From Anaerosolibacter sp. (GTDB taxonomy: Bacteria; Bacillota; Clostridia; Peptostreptococcales; Thermotaleaceae), in the NCBI RefSeq assembly GCF_029240175.1, contig NZ_JARBTM010000017.1, positions 1 through 64,000 of the forward strand: DNA of 64,000 nt, in the 5' to 3' direction. The notes under the pieces were generated by a model. That model made no database searches and was not told the origin of the DNA. It worked only from the letters and a program-made list of their open reading frames with translations. Below are positions 61,606 to 64,000 of the stretch, in pieces (within the stretch, counting starts at the first letter, position 1; every line of letters starts with the position of its first letter). The translations under genes were made by a program, and so were the position numbers.

Positions 61606-61935
61606 TTATTCTTCTATACATTTTATGCTATTACAATCACAGGAGAATTTATTGCAAATACAGTCCTTTGATGGCGTAGTAATCTTCTTGATAAAATCAC
61701 AGGTTCTATCTATTTGATCTTGTTTAATCGAGTAGAATGACCACTTGCCTCTTTTTTCAACATTGATTAGGCCTACCTGTTGGAGTACCTTCATATGATG
61801 GGAAATCGTAGGCTGTGTCAGGCTTAAACCATCTTGAATGTCACAAGCACATAATTCCCCACAGGACAACATCTCTAATATCTTTAAGCGATTTTCATCG
61901 GATAGGGCTTTGAAAATCTCTATCTCCTCTTTCAT
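61606..61935 (-). CDS. ArsR-family repressor with CxC and cysteine-rich tail
   Basis: The 109-residue protein has CGELCACDIQ, with the CAC arsenic-sensing motif at the recognition helix, TQPTISHHMKVLQQVGLI, and a C-terminal tail CICNKFSCDCNSIKC with six cysteines. Extra cysteines may bind more As or metal. ATG follows AGGGAG. Its promoter contains a clean inverted repeat. Confidence 0.88.
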   Translation of the reverse strand: MKEEIEIFKALSDENRLKILEMLSCGELCACDIQDGLSLTQPTISHHMKVLQQVGLINVEKRGKWSFYSIKQDQIDRTCDFIKKITTPSKDCICNKFSCDCNSIKCIEE

Positions 61936-61973
61936 TTCTCACCAACTCCCTGTCATACATTGCTACTATTAAT

Positions 61974-62002
61974 ATTATCTATTGTACATAGATGATTGTC
62001 AA
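61974..62002 (-). promoter_or_regulatory. Promoter with operator of the 61.6 kb arsR
   Basis: TTGACA (62002-61997), 17 bases, GATAAT (61979-61974). The repeat ATCTAT-TGTAC-ATAGAT (61977-61993) overlaps the spacer, placing a repressor over RNA polymerase. Confidence 0.75.
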
Positions 62003-62090
62003 TATGTTCTTAATAATATAAGGGCTAACCTTAAAATCTGCCCCTATACTATTATTCTATTTAATTCATTACTTCTAATCATTCCACGTT

Positions 62091-62369
62091 TCAATCTTTA
62101 ATATTTTCAAGTTTAAATCTACCAATCCCTTCAATAGCCATAAGAATTTCGTTATCGATTACATATTTATCTAGAATGATTTTCTCAATATATATTTCCA
62201 CATCTTCAGTTATAAATACTTCAAAACCCACTAGCGATTCTGGTTTACCCATCAAACCTGATGGTGCCTTGTAGGCAGCTCATCACCCAGCAATTACCGT
62301 TCGGACCGTCACATTCATGACGCCTCCCTTGTCCTGTATGTAGTTCTTGAGCCAATTTGATATTCGCAT
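62091..62369 (-). CDS. CC/Se-motif selenoprotein with two adjacent selenocysteines
   Basis: Read through two adjacent UGA codons (62285-62283, 62282-62280), the frame encodes 92 residues: MRISNWLKNYIQ...VIAGUU-AAYKAPSGLMG...GRFKLENIKD. The pair is at residues 29-30, where relatives of this family have CC. The layout (helix, strand, then the double residue) resembles HesB/IscA-like proteins. The name CC/Se motif (seleno)protein is from memory. The ATG at 62369 has GGGGGAG 9 bases upstream. The gene lies between arsR and yyaL. Confidence 0.78.
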
Positions 62370-62459
62370 GCTATACATCTCCCCCTTTTTTCATTTCATA
62401 TAGCTATCTTTAGGCTTTACTCCTACAGTTTTCAAAAGTACATAAGGCATTTCATAATT

Positions 62460-64000
62460 CTATTTTAACTGATTATTGGCAGATAGCAACTGGATAAATT
62501 GGTCTATATCAGAAGTCGGTATACTACAAGCGAAGTTTTCACACACATAGGCAGTGGCTTTATTTCCAACCATCCTCTGGTTTTTTGCGAAAGGAACCAA
62601 ATCTTGCAATTTTAGATTTTCATCATTATAGATAACAACTGCAAAAGGTAAGAATCGCTGTTCCAGTTGAGCTAACATCCGTTTGGTATCTTCCTGCTCT
62701 CGCTTTCCTGCGATCACAATCCCCTTTGTATGCATGTTGGCAAACAGATATGCCATCATAAAATGAGTGTAAGAATTGGGATTTTCCTTTACATTGCCCC
62801 CAAAGGTCTGGAATTGAGACATCGCCTTCTCTTCAAATTCTTTGTTTCCCGTCATTCTTGCCAGCCGGAGCATACAGTAAGTAGCTACAGAGTTTCCTGA
62901 TGGGGTTGCGCCGTCATAAATCTCTTTTGGTCGCACAATCAACGACTCGCTATCTCCCCCATAAATGAAAAAGCCGCCTTCTTTTTCATCCCAGAAAAGA
63001 CTGATCATATCGTTCGTCAACCCTATAGCCTTCTCAAGATATATTGTTTCATAAGTTGTTTCATAAAGCTCGATAAGTCCCCAAATCAAAAATGCATAAT
63101 CATCGATATAGGCGGGATATGCAGCTTCCCCCTCTCTATATCTGGCCAACAGTCTTCCGTCTTCTCTTACCAATCGCTGCATAATAAACCCTGCTGTTTT
63201 TTTTGCAGCATGAATATAGGCAATATTGTCCAGCACTCTGCCTGCATAGGCAGTAGCTGCAATCATCAGCCCGTTCCAAGACGTTAGGGTCTTGTCATCC
63301 TTAAAAGGATGAATCCTTTGCTCCCGATAGTGGTAGAGCTTTTCTCTGCATAGACTCAACTTTTCCTTCAATTCTGGGTCATTTTCTATCTTCCCTAAAT
63401 CAACACCTATTAAATTGGGTATGCTCTTTCCTTCAAAATTTCCACCTTTTTTTATATTGTAATACTGGCTATATAATTCGCCATCATTTTTTCCAAGGAC
63501 TTCATTTACCTCTTCCATATCAAATACATAAAATTTTCCTTCTTCACCTTCCGAATCTGCATCTTCTGCGGAATAGAATCCACCTTCCACAGGACTCATA
63601 TCCCGAAGAATATAGGTCAATACCTTCTCAGCCACTTCAGCATAGCGATAATTTCCTGTGACTTGGAATGCTTCTACATAGGCAATGATTAACAAGGCAT
63701 TGTCATAGAGCATCTTTTCAAAATGGGGTACCAACCATTGTTGATCTGTGGAGTATCTAGCAAACCCAAAGCCTATATGGTCAAAGATTCCTCCGGCATA
63801 CATTCCGTCTAAGGTTTTCTCTACGATTCCCAGTGCTTCCTCCTGACCCGTTGCCGCATAGTATCTCAGCAGGAAAGATAGGTTATGGGGTGCAGGAAAT
63901 TTAGGCGCCTTTCCAAACCCACCGTATACAGGATCAAAGAAGTGCTTTAGTTCATTATAAGTAGTATGAATAATTTCTTTGTCCAATTCATCTCTATTGC
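62460..64000 (-). CDS. YyaL-type thioredoxin-domain protein (DUF255), partial
   Basis: The C-terminal 513 residues of a large protein that continues past the right edge. The part seen holds the six-hairpin-like region: PVYGGFGKAPKFPAPHNL, WLVPHFEKMLYDNALL, TSWNGLMIAATAYAGRV. Full-length homologues of about 680 residues begin with a thioredoxin domain that would lie to the right. Open through the edge (no stop before 64000). Function is unknown; a role in protein or sugar quality control has been suggested for the family. Confidence 0.87.
   Translation of the reverse strand, partial: NRDELDKEIIHTTYNELKHFFDPVYGGFGKAPKFPAPHNLSFLLRYYAATGQEEALGIVEKTLDGMYAGGIFDHIGFGFARYSTDQQWLVPHFEKMLYDNALLIIAYVEAFQVTGNYRYAEVAEKVLTYILRDMSPVEGGFYSAEDADSEGEEGKFYVFDMEEVNEVLGKNDGELYSQYYNIKKGGNFEGKSIPNLIGVDLGKIENDPELKEKLSLCREKLYHYREQRIHPFKDDKTLTSWNGLMIAATAYAGRVLDNIAYIHAAKKTAGFIMQRLVREDGRLLARYREGEAAYPAYIDDYAFLIWGLIELYETTYETIYLEKAIGLTNDMISLFWDEKEGGFFIYGGDSESLIVRPKEIYDGATPSGNSVATYCMLRLARMTGNKEFEEKAMSQFQTFGGNVKENPNSYTHFMMAYLFANMHTKGIVIAGKREQEDTKRMLAQLEQRFLPFAVVIYNDENLKLQDLVPFAKNQRMVGNKATAYVCENFACSIPTSDIDQFIQLLSANNQLK

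Noticed and set aside
62091-62369. Non-coding gap between arsR and yyaL
   Set aside because: Reading through UGA-UGA gives a full frame with ribosome site and conserved-looking ends, so it is called as a selenoprotein gene.
1-64000. CRISPR array, rRNA or intact insertion sequence
   Set aside because: No regular direct repeats with spacers, no rRNA-like sequence and no transposase frame were seen.

Overview
This 64 kb window is low-GC chromosomal DNA from a spore-forming anaerobic member of the Clostridia (Firmicutes). Supporting signs are strong GGAGG ribosome-binding sites, many T-run terminators, spore coat CotF-type genes, YtvI, an FHA-RodA-PBP cell-wall operon, an Fe-only hydrogenase-like protein, a B12 riboswitch in front of cbiMNQO, and in-frame UGA codons that look like selenocysteine. 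The arsenic and selenium content resembles arsenic-respiring Alkaliphilus species (A. oremlandii type). That is an inference from gene content, not a database match. No rRNA, CRISPR array, phage or intact insertion sequence was seen. One tRNA-Ala(GGC) lies near the left edge.

Layout. 1-3.1 kb: truncated DUF2975 gene, tRNA-Ala, RluD-type pseudouridine synthase, Nudix hydrolase, NAD kinase. 3.1-7.3 kb: dicarboxylate/amino-acid symporter with a GlnK/GlnL-type two-component system and an unknown protein. 7.6-14.1 kb: zinc-ribbon protein, unknown protein, O-antigen-ligase-like protein, HAD phosphatase, a CitAB/DcuSR-type two-component system, and a UgtP/MurG-like glycosyltransferase. 14.2-18.1 kb: fabI, PBP, ftsW/rodA, FHA operon. 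18.2-34.3 kb: housekeeping and membrane genes (DsbA-like, pepF, DRTGG plus hydrogenase-like sensor, murI, YitT, two universal stress proteins, YtvI, a long glutamine synthetase, two unknowns, an orphan LivK, MscS). 34.4-37.4 kb: cobalt transporter cbiMNQO under a cobalamin riboswitch. 37.5-46.5 kb: LytTR regulator, phosphoglucomutase, MntR/DtxR regulator, cyanophycin synthetase and cyanophycinase, GH18 hydrolase, two spore-coat genes.

46.7-62.4 kb is the distinctive part: a thiol/selenol and arsenic island. It holds a selenocysteine glutaredoxin-like protein, LarE, three DUF318 permease units (one split into two half-genes), four ArsR-family and one MarR-family regulators, arsM, an ArsN-like acetyltransferase, a CxxC thioredoxin-like protein next to a Cys-Sec paralogue, an unknown CCC protein, arsA, arsD, arsC, a pair of small paralogous membrane proteins, two ArsR plus metallophosphoesterase modules, and a protein with two adjacent UGA codons (CC/Se-motif type). 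Neither ArsB nor Acr3 is present, although arsD and arsA are. Vicinal cysteine pairs recur in otherwise unrelated proteins here. Together the genes suggest sensing, reduction, methylation, acetylation and export of inorganic and organic arsenicals, with selenoprotein redox partners.

Other structure: a highly conserved, strongly folded repeat of about 170 nt occurs twice in opposite orientations 56 kb apart (2100-2282 and 58184-58350), and the second copy supplies the last codons and stop of arsC. A separate multi-hairpin element lies at 31737-31856, and REP-like hairpin doublets at 7539-7611 and 24336-24509. Several convergent genes have their stop codons inside the terminator stem. The right edge cuts a YyaL-type (DUF255) gene.
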